Source: CAZPQM01 sp964588995
GTDB lineage: Bacteria > Pseudomonadota > Alphaproteobacteria > Rickettsiales > UBA8987
Length of the DNA stretch: 64,000 bases
Assembly: GCA_964588995.1 (NCBI GenBank)
Contig: CAZPQM010000002.1
Span: forward strand, 124,001 to 188,000
Direction: 5' to 3'
Positions 39,696-49,028 of the stretch are shown piece by piece. Position 1 is the first letter of the stretch. Each line of letters starts with the position of its first letter. A program made the translations under genes and the position numbers. The notes under the pieces were generated by a model. That model ran no database searches, had not been told where the DNA came from, and worked only from the letters and a program-made list of their open reading frames with translations.

Positions 39696-41927
39696 TCAAG
39701 CGATGGTTTTCGGCAGGCTGATGGTTATTGACGCTCCCAGAATGTCTTCCTGATCATTCTCGATATTTTGGATTTTCAGTGTGCCATCATGATCGGCGAT
39801 CACTTTTTGTACAATGGCGAGGCCAAGGCCGGTACCGTGGGACTTGGTGGTAACATAAGGCTCAGTTGCGCGTTCGATGACATCCTGCGGGAAGCCGGTG
39901 CCGTTATCACTGATATGTAATACGACCAGTTCCTCGGTTTCGGTTAAGGTGAGTTGTATATGCCCTTTTTCTTTCCCGCTTTGGGTGGCGAGCGCTTCCT
40001 GCACGGACTCCTGCGCGTTTTTAACCAGATTGACCAGCACCTGACCTATCTGCCCGGCATCGCAGCTGAAGGTGACATCTTCCTCCGGGATATCAAGCTC
40101 GATCGTAATCGCTTCATCGACGAGGTTTTGCGACTCAGCAGTTTCGCGGATAATCTTACTTACATTTGCAGGTTTTATCTTGGCTTGCGGCATGCGGGCA
40201 AACTGCGAAAACTCTTCAATAATGTCACCTATATTGCGCACATGCCGATTAATCGTATCGATATAGCGGTCAAAATTCGGCTTCCCTTCATCGATCTGTT
40301 TGCCGTATTTACTACGCAGGCGGTCAAGCGAAAGCTGAATCGGCGTCAGTGGATTTTTGATTTCATGCGCAATGCGTCGAGCCACATCGGACCAGGCGGC
40401 ATTGCGCTGCGCGGCCACCAGCTCGGTAATATCGTCAAAGGTTACAACATAACCATCAATGTGGCCTTCAGTTGTTTCCTTGGCGATGCGCACCAGAAAG
40501 GTGAGGCGTTGCCCTTTCCGTCTGAGCCGTAATTCACGTTGATAGATATCGCGCTCCGAGTCGGTGAGTTCGTCGAGAAACTCTGCTATTTCGGGGAAAA
40601 TACTTTCCAGTGGCGCGCCTTTAACCACTTCATGCTCAATATGCAAAAGATCGGTTGCTGCGCGGTTGGACAAGGTAATGATGCGGCCTTTATCTAGTGC
40701 CAATACACCGGCTGAGACGTTTGAAAGCACTGCCTCGTTGAGGCGGCGGCGTTCGTCAATCAAGCGGTTGACTTCCACCAGCTCGCTACGTTGTTTTTCC
40801 AGCTGGTCGGTCATGCGGTTGAAAGCGCGGCCCAGCGTGGCGGTTTCATCGTTGAGCGGTCCTTCCGGTACGCGGACATTCAGGTCGCCGCCCTTCACGC
40901 GCTCGGTCGCTTTAATCAACCGGCTAAGCGGATTAACCAGCTCGCCCGCGAATATCATACCGCCCCAGATCGAAGCAAGCAGGATGAGCAGGGCGACCGC
41001 TATAAACACGAACGTAAATTGCAATTGCACCTTGCCGATGCCCGAACGTAAGCGTTGATACTCATCGACCGAGCTTTGCGTCAGCTCCATGTGTGAGAGC
41101 ACTTTTTCATCAATAAACCGGCCCACCAGCAGGTAGGTATCCTGCAGGGCGGGGTGGGCAAGCCTGATGAGTGCGCGTACCCGGTCGCCGCGCTCGTTGG
41201 TGAAGACGACAACATTGCCCTTAGAGGCTTTCTGAAAATAATCCGCCGGGAGTTGCTCGACCTCGAAGGTGAGGGAGAAGGTCAGATCAGATTTCGCGAG
41301 GATATTCTTGGTATCTTTGAAAATCAATGCTTCACGTAAGGAACGAATGGCCGACTGGGTGGAAATCACCTTCTTAAATTCCGCCGGATTGGCCGCGAGG
41401 CGGATGGCCTGATTGTTAATATCGTTCGCCATGGCGAGCGCATCGGCGCGGATATTCAGCCGATGCTCCTCCAGATAGCTTTCGGCGACAGCGACGGACT
41501 CTTCCAGCGCGGTAGCGACGCGATCATCAAACCAGCTTTGGATGCCCTGATTAAAAAAGATCACCGAAAATACGGCCATGAAAATGGTCGGGATCACGGA
41601 CACCAGACTAAACATAAAGATAATGCGACTTTGCAGGCGTGAGCCAACCGCCTGTTTTTTGCGTTCCAGTAGCAGACGAAGCAGGCGGTAGGTAATGAGC
41701 GCACCGAGCAGCAGCAACAGGCACACATTAATCAGCACCAGCCACACCACCGTTTCAGGGTCCGGGCCGAATGGGCTATCCGTTCCGAAAATAACGTAGG
41801 CGGTAAAGCTCGCTGCAATGATGACCGCGCTAATCAGCGCGCGGTATAGAAATTTACTCCGCCGCCCACCGCGCAGCGCAGTTGCAAATAAATGTAAAGG
41901 GGAGGCGGGGGGGTCTAGCTGCGTCAT
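39696..41927 (-). CDS. ntrY: Membrane sensor histidine kinase NtrY
   Basis: Partner kinase of NtrX, 743 residues. Transmembrane segments lie at about 30-48, 58-82, 103-125 and 303-328. The predicted periplasmic sensor region is residues 126-302. A HAMP linker follows (VNPLSRLIKATERVKGGDL), then a PAS domain (about 395-505). The HisKA box is RRIAHEIKNPLTP with His521, and the ATPase domain has NLVKNAQES, DNGTGFP and GTGLGLAIVQKV. It starts shortly after the lepA stop on the same strand. Confidence 0.95.
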   Translation of the reverse strand: MTQLDPPASPLHLFATALRGGRRSKFLYRALISAVIIAASFTAYVIFGTDSPFGPDPETVVWLVLINVCLLLLLGALITYRLLRLLLERKKQAVGSRLQSRIIFMFSLVSVIPTIFMAVFSVIFFNQGIQSWFDDRVATALEESVAVAESYLEEHRLNIRADALAMANDINNQAIRLAANPAEFKKVISTQSAIRSLREALIFKDTKNILAKSDLTFSLTFEVEQLPADYFQKASKGNVVVFTNERGDRVRALIRLAHPALQDTYLLVGRFIDEKVLSHMELTQSSVDEYQRLRSGIGKVQLQFTFVFIAVALLILLASIWGGMIFAGELVNPLSRLIKATERVKGGDLNVRVPEGPLNDETATLGRAFNRMTDQLEKQRSELVEVNRLIDERRRLNEAVLSNVSAGVLALDKGRIITLSNRAATDLLHIEHEVVKGAPLESIFPEIAEFLDELTDSERDIYQRELRLRRKGQRLTFLVRIAKETTEGHIDGYVVTFDDITELVAAQRNAAWSDVARRIAHEIKNPLTPIQLSLDRLRSKYGKQIDEGKPNFDRYIDTINRHVRNIGDIIEEFSQFARMPQAKIKPANVSKIIRETAESQNLVDEAITIELDIPEEDVTFSCDAGQIGQVLVNLVKNAQESVQEALATQSGKEKGHIQLTLTETEELVVLHISDNGTGFPQDVIERATEPYVTTKSHGTGLGLAIVQKVIADHDGTLKIQNIENDQEDILGASITISLPKTIA

Positions 41928-41942
41928 GCTTATAATTTAGTA

Positions 41943-43247
41943 CTAATCATCCCCGACTTTGAGCGCGGCAATAAAAGCGGATTGCGGGATTTCCACATTG
42001 CCAAAGCTGCGCATCTTTTTCTTTCCCTTTTTTTGCTTTTCTAGCAGCTTTTTCTTGCGGGATATATCACCGCCATAACATTTCGCGGTTACGTCCTTCC
42101 GCATCGCGCTCACCGTCTCACGCGCGATGATCTTACCACCGATCGCGGCTTGTATGGCGATTTTGAAGAGCTGGCGCGGGATTAAATCCTTCAGCCGGGC
42201 GCAGAGTGCGCGGCCACGCGGCTCCGCCTGCGAGCGGTGGACAATCATAGAGAGCGCATCAACCGGTTCCTGATTCACCAGAATCGAGACTTTCACCAGA
42301 TCGCTTTCTTCATAGCCGGTGATTTCCCAGTCAAAACTGGCATAGCCGGAGGTGACCGATTTCAGCCGGTCGTAAAAGTCAAACACCACCTCGTTGAGTG
42401 GTAGTTTATACACCGCCATTGCTCGGTTGCCGACATAGGTGAGGTTCTGCTGCTGCCCGCGCTTTTTGGTGCAGAGGTCAAGCACCGCGCCGAGATAGTC
42501 ATCAGGCACCAGAATCGTTGCCTTGATCCACGGTTCTTCCATTGACTCGATATGAATCGGGTCGGGCATATCGGCCGGGTTATGCAGTTCTATCGTTTGA
42601 GCCGGACTGTCCTTGGTTTTTTTCATATGCAGTTTGTAAATCACGCTCGGCGCGGTAGTGATCAGGTCGATACCGAACTCACGCTCGAGCCGCTCCTGAA
42701 TGATTTCCAAATGCAACAGACCAAGGAAGCCACAACGAAAGCCGAGGCCAAGTGCGGCGGAAGATTCCTGCTCGAATTCGAAACTTGCATCGTTCAGATT
42801 GAGCTTCTCCATCGCATCGCGCATATCGTCGAACTGGTCGGCATCGGTCGGGAACAGCCCGCAGAATACGACCGGCAAGTTCGGTTTGAAGCCGGGTAGG
42901 GGTGTCTCTACCGGGTTGCTCGCATCGGTGATGGTATCGCCGACTTTGGCATCGCTGACCTGCTTAATCGACGCATTAATATAGCCGATTTCACCGGGGC
43001 CAAGCGTCTTAACCGAGGTTTTTTTCGGGCTGAAAATACCAACATCGTCTATGAGGTATTCCGCGCCGGTATTGACCATGCGCATCTTCATACCTTTTTT
43101 GAGCTCACCGGAAAACACGCGCACCAGCACAATGACACCGAGATAAGTGTCGTACCAGGAATCAACGAGTAGTGCTTTGGTTTGCATATCGCAGGGAGTA
43201 TAGAGGGTTGGAAGTGGAGAGTCGAGCAGTTTGAGAGGGGTTGTCAT
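41943..43247 (-). pseudogene. lepA: LepA (EF4) domains II to C-terminus, separated from the GTPase half
   Basis: The C-terminal 410 or so residues of elongation factor 4: domain II begins at KALLVDSWYDTYLGV, domain III at LPVVFCGLFPTDADQFDD, and the EF4-specific C-terminal domain ends in KKKMRSFGNVEIPQSAF. All is intact, but the GTPase half lies in a separate frame 302 bases upstream, and the first 23 codons from ATG 43247 come from inserted DNA. A start at 43190 (MQTKALL) would be closer to the native junction, though no clear ribosome site precedes either. Without its own signals it may be untranslated; a functional split protein remains possible. Confidence 0.8.
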
Positions 43248-43560
43248 CGTGAATTTATTCCGGGTATTTTCATCGGCGCAATGGATACGGACAGGCTGTA
43301 AGACCCTCGAGTCATATATTCGTCATTACGAGCGCAAGCGAAGTAATCTCCTTCTGATATCCTCCTGCCCCAGATTGCTGTGCTCCCCGCTGGTCGCTCA
43401 CTATGACGGAATATATCGTCATCGCCCGAGGTGCGAAGCAGCTATAGGGCGATCCATCTCACCATCTACAACCCAGCCTCGCCATAGATTACCTTATAAT
43501 TCGCATGCGCGCATTCGGGTAATGACTGGGCGATTGGAATGGCGTCAGGTTAGCGCTCGA
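43180..43560. repeat. Insertion of about 350-380 bases splitting lepA, containing a family C palindrome
   Basis: The last native codons of the GTPase half (ERLPAP) end near 43562, and the native sequence resumes (KALLVDSW) near 43178. In relatives only about eight residues lie between. The inserted DNA contains a family C pair, CGTCATTACGAGCG (43321-43334) and CGCTCACTATGACG (43395-43408), and stop codons in all relevant frames, so the two halves are out of frame with each other. The left and right remainders show no gene. Confidence 0.85.
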
Positions 43561-44293
43561 TAGGTGCCGGCAAGCGCTCGACGATGGCTTGCAGTAATTC
43601 TGCAATTCCCTGCCCGGTTTTGGCCGAAACTTCAATCGCATCGCTCGCATCAATGCCGATCACATCCTCGATCTGCGCTTTCACGCGCTCCGGCTCGGCG
43701 GAGGGGAGGTCGATCTTATTCAGCACGACAATGATTTCATGGTCGTTCTCAATCGCCTGATAGACATTCGCCAGCGTCTGCGCTTCCACCCCTTGTGAGG
43801 CATCGACCACCAGCAACGAACCTTCACACGCCGCTAAACTGCGGCTGACCTCATAACCGAAATCCACATGGCCGGGTGTGTCCATCAGGTTGAGGATGTA
43901 CGTGCCGGGTTCGGGGTGCCCCCCCTTAATCCCCCCCGCAGGCGGGGGGGAGATAGAAGGATTGACTGCAGGCGGGGGGGAGATAGAAAGAGTATCGGAT
44001 GGCGCTGGGAAGCTATTCTTTAACTCCTCCTCCCGTTTACGGGGGGAGGTTGGGAGGGGGGCTTCGTTATTGTTTTCAAGGGTGGAGTTATACTCATACT
44101 CGAGCCGTACCGTTTGGGACTTGATGGTAATCCCGCGCTCGCGCTCAATATCCATATTGTCGAGCACCTGCTCTTTCATTTCGCGGTCAGTCAGGCCGCC
44201 GCATTCCTGAATCAGCCGGTCAGCCAGCGTGCTTTTGCCGTGATCAATATGGGCAATGATGGAAAAATTACGGATGCGTGTGATATCGGTCAT
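43550..44293 (-). pseudogene. lepA: LepA (EF4) GTPase domain, separated from the rest and carrying an in-frame repeat
   Basis: The first 244 residues of EF4: G1 AHIDHGKST, G2 RERGITIK, G3 DTPGHVDF, G4 NKIDLPSAEP and G5 SAKTGQG are all present. The normal distance between G2 and G3 is about 20 residues; here an extra block of about 60 (residues 70-129) intervenes, translated from a family D palindromic element. After G5 the frame ends at PAPIER where the second insertion begins. The domain might fold alone, but without domains II-V it could not act on ribosomes by itself. Confidence 0.82.
43907..44086. repeat. Family D palindromic element inserted in frame in lepA, opposite orientation to the fmt copy
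   Basis: The cores CCCCCTTAATCCCCCCCGCA (43921-43940) and GGGGGGAGGTTGGGAGGGGG (44041-44060) are reverse complements of the two cores in fmt and appear in the opposite order relative to the gene. Between them a 30-base period (GCAGGCGGGGGGGAGATAGA at 43938 and again at 43968) encodes two copies of a ten-residue unit beginning SISPPPA. The frame is kept through 60 codons. Confidence 0.88.
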
Positions 44294-44433
44294 AGGGGAA
44301 GAGTATAGAGAGGAGGAAGCGCGTAGTCGAGCGGTTTTAGCATGGCTTAGCCCATAGAAGGGTTAGATCGTACTTGCATTCCCAGTCCGATCGGCGTATG
44401 CCACCGAGAGGGTAATCATATGAGCATGGTTTC

Positions 44434-45813
44434 ATGAAAATTATCGTCTGTGGAGCGGGGCCAGTCGGCGCAGGGATTGCGCGTCAACTTGCCAATGAGG
44501 GCAATGACGTGACCGTGCTCGATAATTCGCCGGAGCAGATTCAGGAAGTAAACGAAACGCTTGATGTGACGGCGTATCGCGGGTTTCCGTCTCACCCTCC
44601 GGTGCTTGAGAATGCAGGCGCTTCCGATGCCGATATGATCATTGCGGTGACCAATTCCGATGAGACCAATATGGTGATTTGTCAGGTCGCACATTCGATT
44701 TTCAACATTCAGAAGAAGATAGCGCGGATTCGACATAAAAACTACCTGATGCCGATCTGGAAGGATTTATATCGTCACGAGCATTTGCCGATCGATCATA
44801 TCATATCGCCCGAAAATGAGGTGGCTGCCGCGATTATAAACCGCTTGCATGTGCCGGGTGCGACCGACTCCATCCCCATGGGGAATGATCGACTCAAGGT
44901 GATTGAGGTGCGGGTGCAGCCGGAATGCCCGCTGATTGGTCAGCCGCTCGGGCGGATCGAGGATTTGTGTAAACATTTGAAAATGTCAGTGCTTAGCATC
45001 ATGCGTGAGCAGGTGTTTATTCCGTTCAACCCCAAAGAAAAGCTGGAGCCGGGGGATGAGATTTACTTCGTGGCAGCTTCGGAAGACGTACCGGATATCA
45101 TGGAGATATTTGGGGTGCATGATCGGGAAGCGCGGCGCATATTAATCGTTGGTGGTGGTAATATCGGGTACTTCATTGCGCAACAGCTCGCAAAAGAGGA
45201 CCATCGCATCAACATCAAGATTATCGAGCTGAACGAGGAACGGGCGCAATATCTCGCTGGTAAGCTCTCGAAAATCACGGTGATCAATGGAAACTCACTC
45301 GATCAGGACATTCTGTTCGAATCCAATATCGAACAAACGGAAACGGTCATTTCGGTGAGCAATGACGACGAGGTGAATATTCTAACGTCGTTGCTGGCGA
45401 AGCGCTCCGGCGCGAAACGTTCGGTTGCGCTGGTCAATAAAGGGCGGTCATACTCGCCGCTTATTTCCTCGTTGGGTATTGATGTGATGGTTAATCCGCG
45501 CGAGATGACAGTTTCGTCTGTGTTGCAATATACGCGGAAAGGTAAGATTATCTCCGCCCATTCGATATGTTCTGGTGCGGCCGAAGTGCTGGAGGTGGAG
45601 GCGTTCAAAGAAGCATCGATCGTGGGCCGGTCGGTTGATGATCTGGAATTGCCAAAATCTGTCAAGGTAGGTGCCATCGTACGTGATGAGATGGTGATTA
45701 TTCCCAACCGGCGCACCTCCATTCATGAAAATGACCGGGTTGTGTTGATGACACCAACGGAATTTATCGGTCGGGTGGATAAGGTGCTTTCATCGCGCCA
45801 TGATTATTTTTAA
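44434..45813 (+). CDS. trkA: Potassium uptake regulatory protein TrkA
   Basis: Cytoplasmic NAD(H)-binding regulator of TrkH/TrkG potassium channels, 459 residues. It holds two RCK_N/RCK_C halves: GAGPVGAGIARQL at 6-18 and VGGGNIGYFIAQQL near residue 240, each Rossmann domain followed by a TrkA-C domain. Alphaproteobacteria often carry it next to ntrYX and a D-amino-acid aminotransferase, as here. It is divergent from lepA with a 140-base gap. Confidence 0.96.
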   Translation: MKIIVCGAGPVGAGIARQLANEGNDVTVLDNSPEQIQEVNETLDVTAYRGFPSHPPVLENAGASDADMIIAVTNSDETNMVICQVAHSIFNIQKKIARIRHKNYLMPIWKDLYRHEHLPIDHIISPENEVAAAIINRLHVPGATDSIPMGNDRLKVIEVRVQPECPLIGQPLGRIEDLCKHLKMSVLSIMREQVFIPFNPKEKLEPGDEIYFVAASEDVPDIMEIFGVHDREARRILIVGGGNIGYFIAQQLAKEDHRINIKIIELNEERAQYLAGKLSKITVINGNSLDQDILFESNIEQTETVISVSNDDEVNILTSLLAKRSGAKRSVALVNKGRSYSPLISSLGIDVMVNPREMTVSSVLQYTRKGKIISAHSICSGAAEVLEVEAFKEASIVGRSVDDLELPKSVKVGAIVRDEMVIIPNRRTSIHENDRVVLMTPTEFIGRVDKVLSSRHDYF

Positions 45814-45904
45814 ACCCGACAACGATAATGCAAGGTACGCGGCAGACGAGGGCGCTGACCTTACTGCTCTACGCACCATTACGGGCGGTTTATAGTATAC
45901 TGCT

Positions 45905-46780
45905 ATGAATCATCGCATCGCTTACGTTAATGGTCGCTACCTTCCTGCCGGACAGGCAGCTGTGTCGATTAATGACCGCGGATTTACTTTTGCCGATGGT
46001 GTTTATGAAGTGATGTATCGCCTGAATGGCGTCCTGTTGGATGGGGCGTCGCATTTCAGGCGGCTGTATGACTCACTTGCGATGCTTTCGATGGATATGC
46101 CGGTGAGTGAGCCGACGCTTCGCCTGATAATCGATGAGCTGGCCCGAAGAAACCACATGCAGGACGGGATGGTCTATCTGCAGATAACGCGCGGGGTAGC
46201 AACGCGGAATCACGTTTATCCTGCGAGCATGAAACCCTCGCTGGTGATTACGCTTTCGCCGCTTAAAACACCGCCAAAACGAGTCTATGAGCTGGGGCTA
46301 AAAGCAATTACGCACCCGGATGAACGCTGGAAGCACTGCAATGCGAAAACGATCAGCCTGTTACCCAATGCGCTTGCTAAGCAAAAGGCTGCAGAGGCCG
46401 GATGTTTGGAGGCGATATTATATAGCGAAAGAGAGGTGGTGACGGAAGCAGGGGCGTCTAACGTACTGATTGTTAATGCGGATGGTAGCCTGCAAACCCA
46501 TCCGAAAAGTGCGGCAATACTCCCCGGTATTACGCGCGATGTCTTGCTGCATTTGGCGGCTAAAGACGGTATTGAGGTTCGCGAATCCGCCTTTACGCTG
46601 GAGGCGTTGTTTGCTGCACAAGAAGTTATGGTAACGAGTACGACCATGGGGCTGATGCCGATTATTCAGGTGGATGATCACACGGTTGGGAACGGCAAAC
46701 CGGGCGAAGTGGCTGAGAGGCTGCTTGCACTCTATGATGTGCGTGTGTTAGACCTGACTGGCAAGCATTTTATAGAATAG
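45905..46780 (+). CDS. dat: Class IV aminotransferase, probably D-alanine aminotransferase
   Basis: PLP fold-type IV transaminase of 291 residues. The N-terminus VNGRYLPAGQAAVSINDRGF, the PLP lysine in HCNAKTISLLPN, and EAGASNVLIV fit the D-amino-acid transaminase group more than branched-chain enzymes. It would supply D-Glu or D-Ala for peptidoglycan together with alr, also in this window. The exact substrate is not certain from sequence. It sits 91 bases after trkA and five bases before the HAD gene. Confidence 0.88.
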   Translation: MNHRIAYVNGRYLPAGQAAVSINDRGFTFADGVYEVMYRLNGVLLDGASHFRRLYDSLAMLSMDMPVSEPTLRLIIDELARRNHMQDGMVYLQITRGVATRNHVYPASMKPSLVITLSPLKTPPKRVYELGLKAITHPDERWKHCNAKTISLLPNALAKQKAAEAGCLEAILYSEREVVTEAGASNVLIVNADGSLQTHPKSAAILPGITRDVLLHLAAKDGIEVRESAFTLEALFAAQEVMVTSTTMGLMPIIQVDDHTVGNGKPGEVAERLLALYDVRVLDLTGKHFIE

Positions 46781-46785
46781 GAATC

Positions 46786-47460
46786 ATGATGAAACGCCCC
46801 AAAGCCGTTCTGTTTGACTGGGATAATACTCTCGCCAATAGCTGGCCGATTATATTTGATGCGTTAACAAAAACTTTTGAGGATATGGGTCATGAGCCAT
46901 GGACCTTCGAAGAGGTCAAAAGCGGGCGCGACGGTATTCACCATTCGTTGCGGGAGTCGTTCCCCCGTATCTTCGGTAAGGATTGGGAACAGGCCAAAGA
47001 GCGCTACTATGCCCATTTTCTTAAAGGCCATCTCGAGTTGATCGCACCGCTTGATGGCGCAAAAGAGGTGCTCGATGCACTCAAGGCGGCAGGTATTATC
47101 ACCGGGATTGTCAGCAACAAAACCGGCAAATATCTGCGGGAAGAAGTTACGCATCTGGAATGGGACGATTATTTTCATACCGTAGTAGGCGCAACGGATG
47201 CAAAAGCAGATAAGCCCTCGGCAGACCCGGTCCTGCTTGCGCTGGAACATGTCGGTATTGAAGCCGGGGATGAGGTCTGGTTTGTCGGCGATAGTGCGAC
47301 CGATGTTGAGGCGGCTTTAAACAGTAAATGCCATGCCCATGTATTTGGAGACGGCGTGATTGACCAGCTATTGATGGAAGATGAACGCCATGTTCTGCCT
47401 GTGATGCGGCATGATGACCATACAAGGCTTCGCGCAGCTATTGATAAGGTTTTGAAATAA
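46786..47460 (+). CDS. HAD-superfamily phosphatase (phosphoglycolate-phosphatase-like)
   Basis: A 224-residue HAD hydrolase with subclass I helical cap. The nucleophile motif is LFDWDNTLANSW (Asp12 region), with a Trp in place of the usual Gly in DxDGTL, motif II is GIVSNKTGK, and motif IV is VWFVGDSATDVEAA. Relatives act on phosphoglycolate, pyrophosphate or nucleotides; the substrate here is unknown. It follows dat by five bases and precedes the AsmA gene by 13, so the three are probably one transcript. Confidence 0.85.
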   Translation: MMKRPKAVLFDWDNTLANSWPIIFDALTKTFEDMGHEPWTFEEVKSGRDGIHHSLRESFPRIFGKDWEQAKERYYAHFLKGHLELIAPLDGAKEVLDALKAAGIITGIVSNKTGKYLREEVTHLEWDDYFHTVVGATDAKADKPSADPVLLALEHVGIEAGDEVWFVGDSATDVEAALNSKCHAHVFGDGVIDQLLMEDERHVLPVMRHDDHTRLRAAIDKVLK

Positions 47461-47473
47461 AATGAGGTAAGCC

Positions 47474-49012
47474 ATGCTGAAAGGCGCTGTAAAACTACTC
47501 ATATTATCGCTGGTAGTCATGATCGTAGGGGTAATTGCTTTTGCGCTCTATTACCCTTCCACGGTCAGTAAGGAACAGATTGTCAACCTGCTTAATGAGC
47601 GCGTATTTCTCCACAATGATCAGCGGCTTATCGTAGAGGGTAATGCAAGCTTTTCCGTTCTGCCCGATGTATCAGCAGAGCTTGAGCAGTTCCGGCTAGT
47701 GAAGGCCGATCAACCGGAAGAAGTCATACTTGCAGGAAATGCACTCTCGCTCTCGCAAAATCTATGGCATTTCATGACGGGTAATCTCGGGCTTGAAGTG
47801 CTTGCGGATATGAAACAGGGTAAATTGAATGCGTTATTAGAAACGAGTCAGTTGAATGCGCTTCGCACCGGAGAGCCGGCTGAGGTCAGCCTCACGATCC
47901 GAGGTGATGTGAATGTGTTGCTGGAAGGCATGCTGCAACTCACGCCGGAGAGCATCGTGCTCAGTGATGCGACTTTTAAAGTCGATGATAATACCGACGG
48001 TGTGATCGACCTCACCGTTAACCTGCTGGCCAATAAACCGGATATTAATGCCGAGCTACATTTTGCGCAGCTTAGCGATAAAGGGTTGATGGCGGTTGCC
48101 GCTCCATTTGCTGCTCCGGTGCATCAGCAGGCAAGCGCTCCGAGACCGCAGCAAGGCATCTGGCGGACGGAACCGCTTGGCTTTGACGTCCTTAACACCG
48201 TCAACCTTACCCTCACCCTGAGCGCCAAAGAGCTGACCTATAATGATTTAATCCTTAGCGACGTCACAGCTTCTGCCATTATTAAAGGCGGGCGTCTGGA
48301 CTTCAACGTCAAACAGGTCAAATTTTATGACGGCATGTTTTCCACGCAATTACAGGTGGATGCCAGCCAATCACCGCCTACCCTAACGCAGCGCAAGGAA
48401 GTCCGTAATTTTGCTCTAGGCCGCTACCTTGCCGATAGTGGGTTATATGACAAGTTCGAAGGGAACATCAGTATGAATTCCCGCCTGTCCAGCCGTGGCA
48501 ACAGCGAAGCGGAAATCATTCGCAACCTTTCCGGAACGGCTGATATCGTCTTAAATGACGGGTTGGTGCGCGGCTTTGATATTGTCGCGCTCGCGGATGC
48601 GGCAAAAACCGGCACGTCTCTGGATACAATGCTGCAACGGCAACCCAGTGATGCCGGAACGCGGATTCAGTCGCTCTCGGCCAGCTTCAATGTCCGCGAA
48701 GGAATCGTCCATAATCAGGATTTACTCATCCAGATGCCGGTGACGAATTTTGACGGTAATGGCATACTGAATCTGAATACGCTACATGTCGATTACCGGC
48801 TGGTGCCGACGAAAGAAATCAGCAAGCTCGATTTGCGGGTGCCGATTCTCATTCAGGGGGATGCGCGCAACCCGACCGTGTTCCCCGATCTTGCCAGTGT
48901 GTTGCAGCAGGGGCTGACCAAGGAGGGCGGCATCGAGGAAATCAAGAAATCCATCGATCGGCTTAAGGATGAAAACCCGGTTGATGCGTTTAAAGGGTTG
49001 CTTGGACGCTAG
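47474..49012 (+). CDS. AsmA-family envelope protein
   Basis: A 512-residue protein with one N-terminal transmembrane anchor (about residues 5-28), the rest predicted periplasmic and beta-rich. The AsmA N-terminal block is visible (VNLLNERVFLHNDQRLIVEG), and the AsmA C-terminal block includes NLSGTADIVLNDGLVRGFDI, FNVREGIVHNQDL and LNLNTLHVDYRLVP. Proteins of this group bridge the envelope or affect outer-membrane lipid balance. It is convergent with the SDR gene, with only 16 bases between them. The mla genes, also concerned with lipid transport, are within 6 kb but not cotranscribed. Confidence 0.87.
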   Translation: MLKGAVKLLILSLVVMIVGVIAFALYYPSTVSKEQIVNLLNERVFLHNDQRLIVEGNASFSVLPDVSAELEQFRLVKADQPEEVILAGNALSLSQNLWHFMTGNLGLEVLADMKQGKLNALLETSQLNALRTGEPAEVSLTIRGDVNVLLEGMLQLTPESIVLSDATFKVDDNTDGVIDLTVNLLANKPDINAELHFAQLSDKGLMAVAAPFAAPVHQQASAPRPQQGIWRTEPLGFDVLNTVNLTLTLSAKELTYNDLILSDVTASAIIKGGRLDFNVKQVKFYDGMFSTQLQVDASQSPPTLTQRKEVRNFALGRYLADSGLYDKFEGNISMNSRLSSRGNSEAEIIRNLSGTADIVLNDGLVRGFDIVALADAAKTGTSLDTMLQRQPSDAGTRIQSLSASFNVREGIVHNQDLLIQMPVTNFDGNGILNLNTLHVDYRLVPTKEISKLDLRVPILIQGDARNPTVFPDLASVLQQGLTKEGGIEEIKKSIDRLKDENPVDAFKGLLGR

Positions 49013-49028
49013 GCTTAGCGGAACAGGT

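Noticed and set aside
43248..43549. Group I or II intron, or intein, as an explanation for the split lepA
   Set aside because: The insert has no recognisable intron core or maturase, an intein would keep the frame, and its content matches genomic palindromic repeats.
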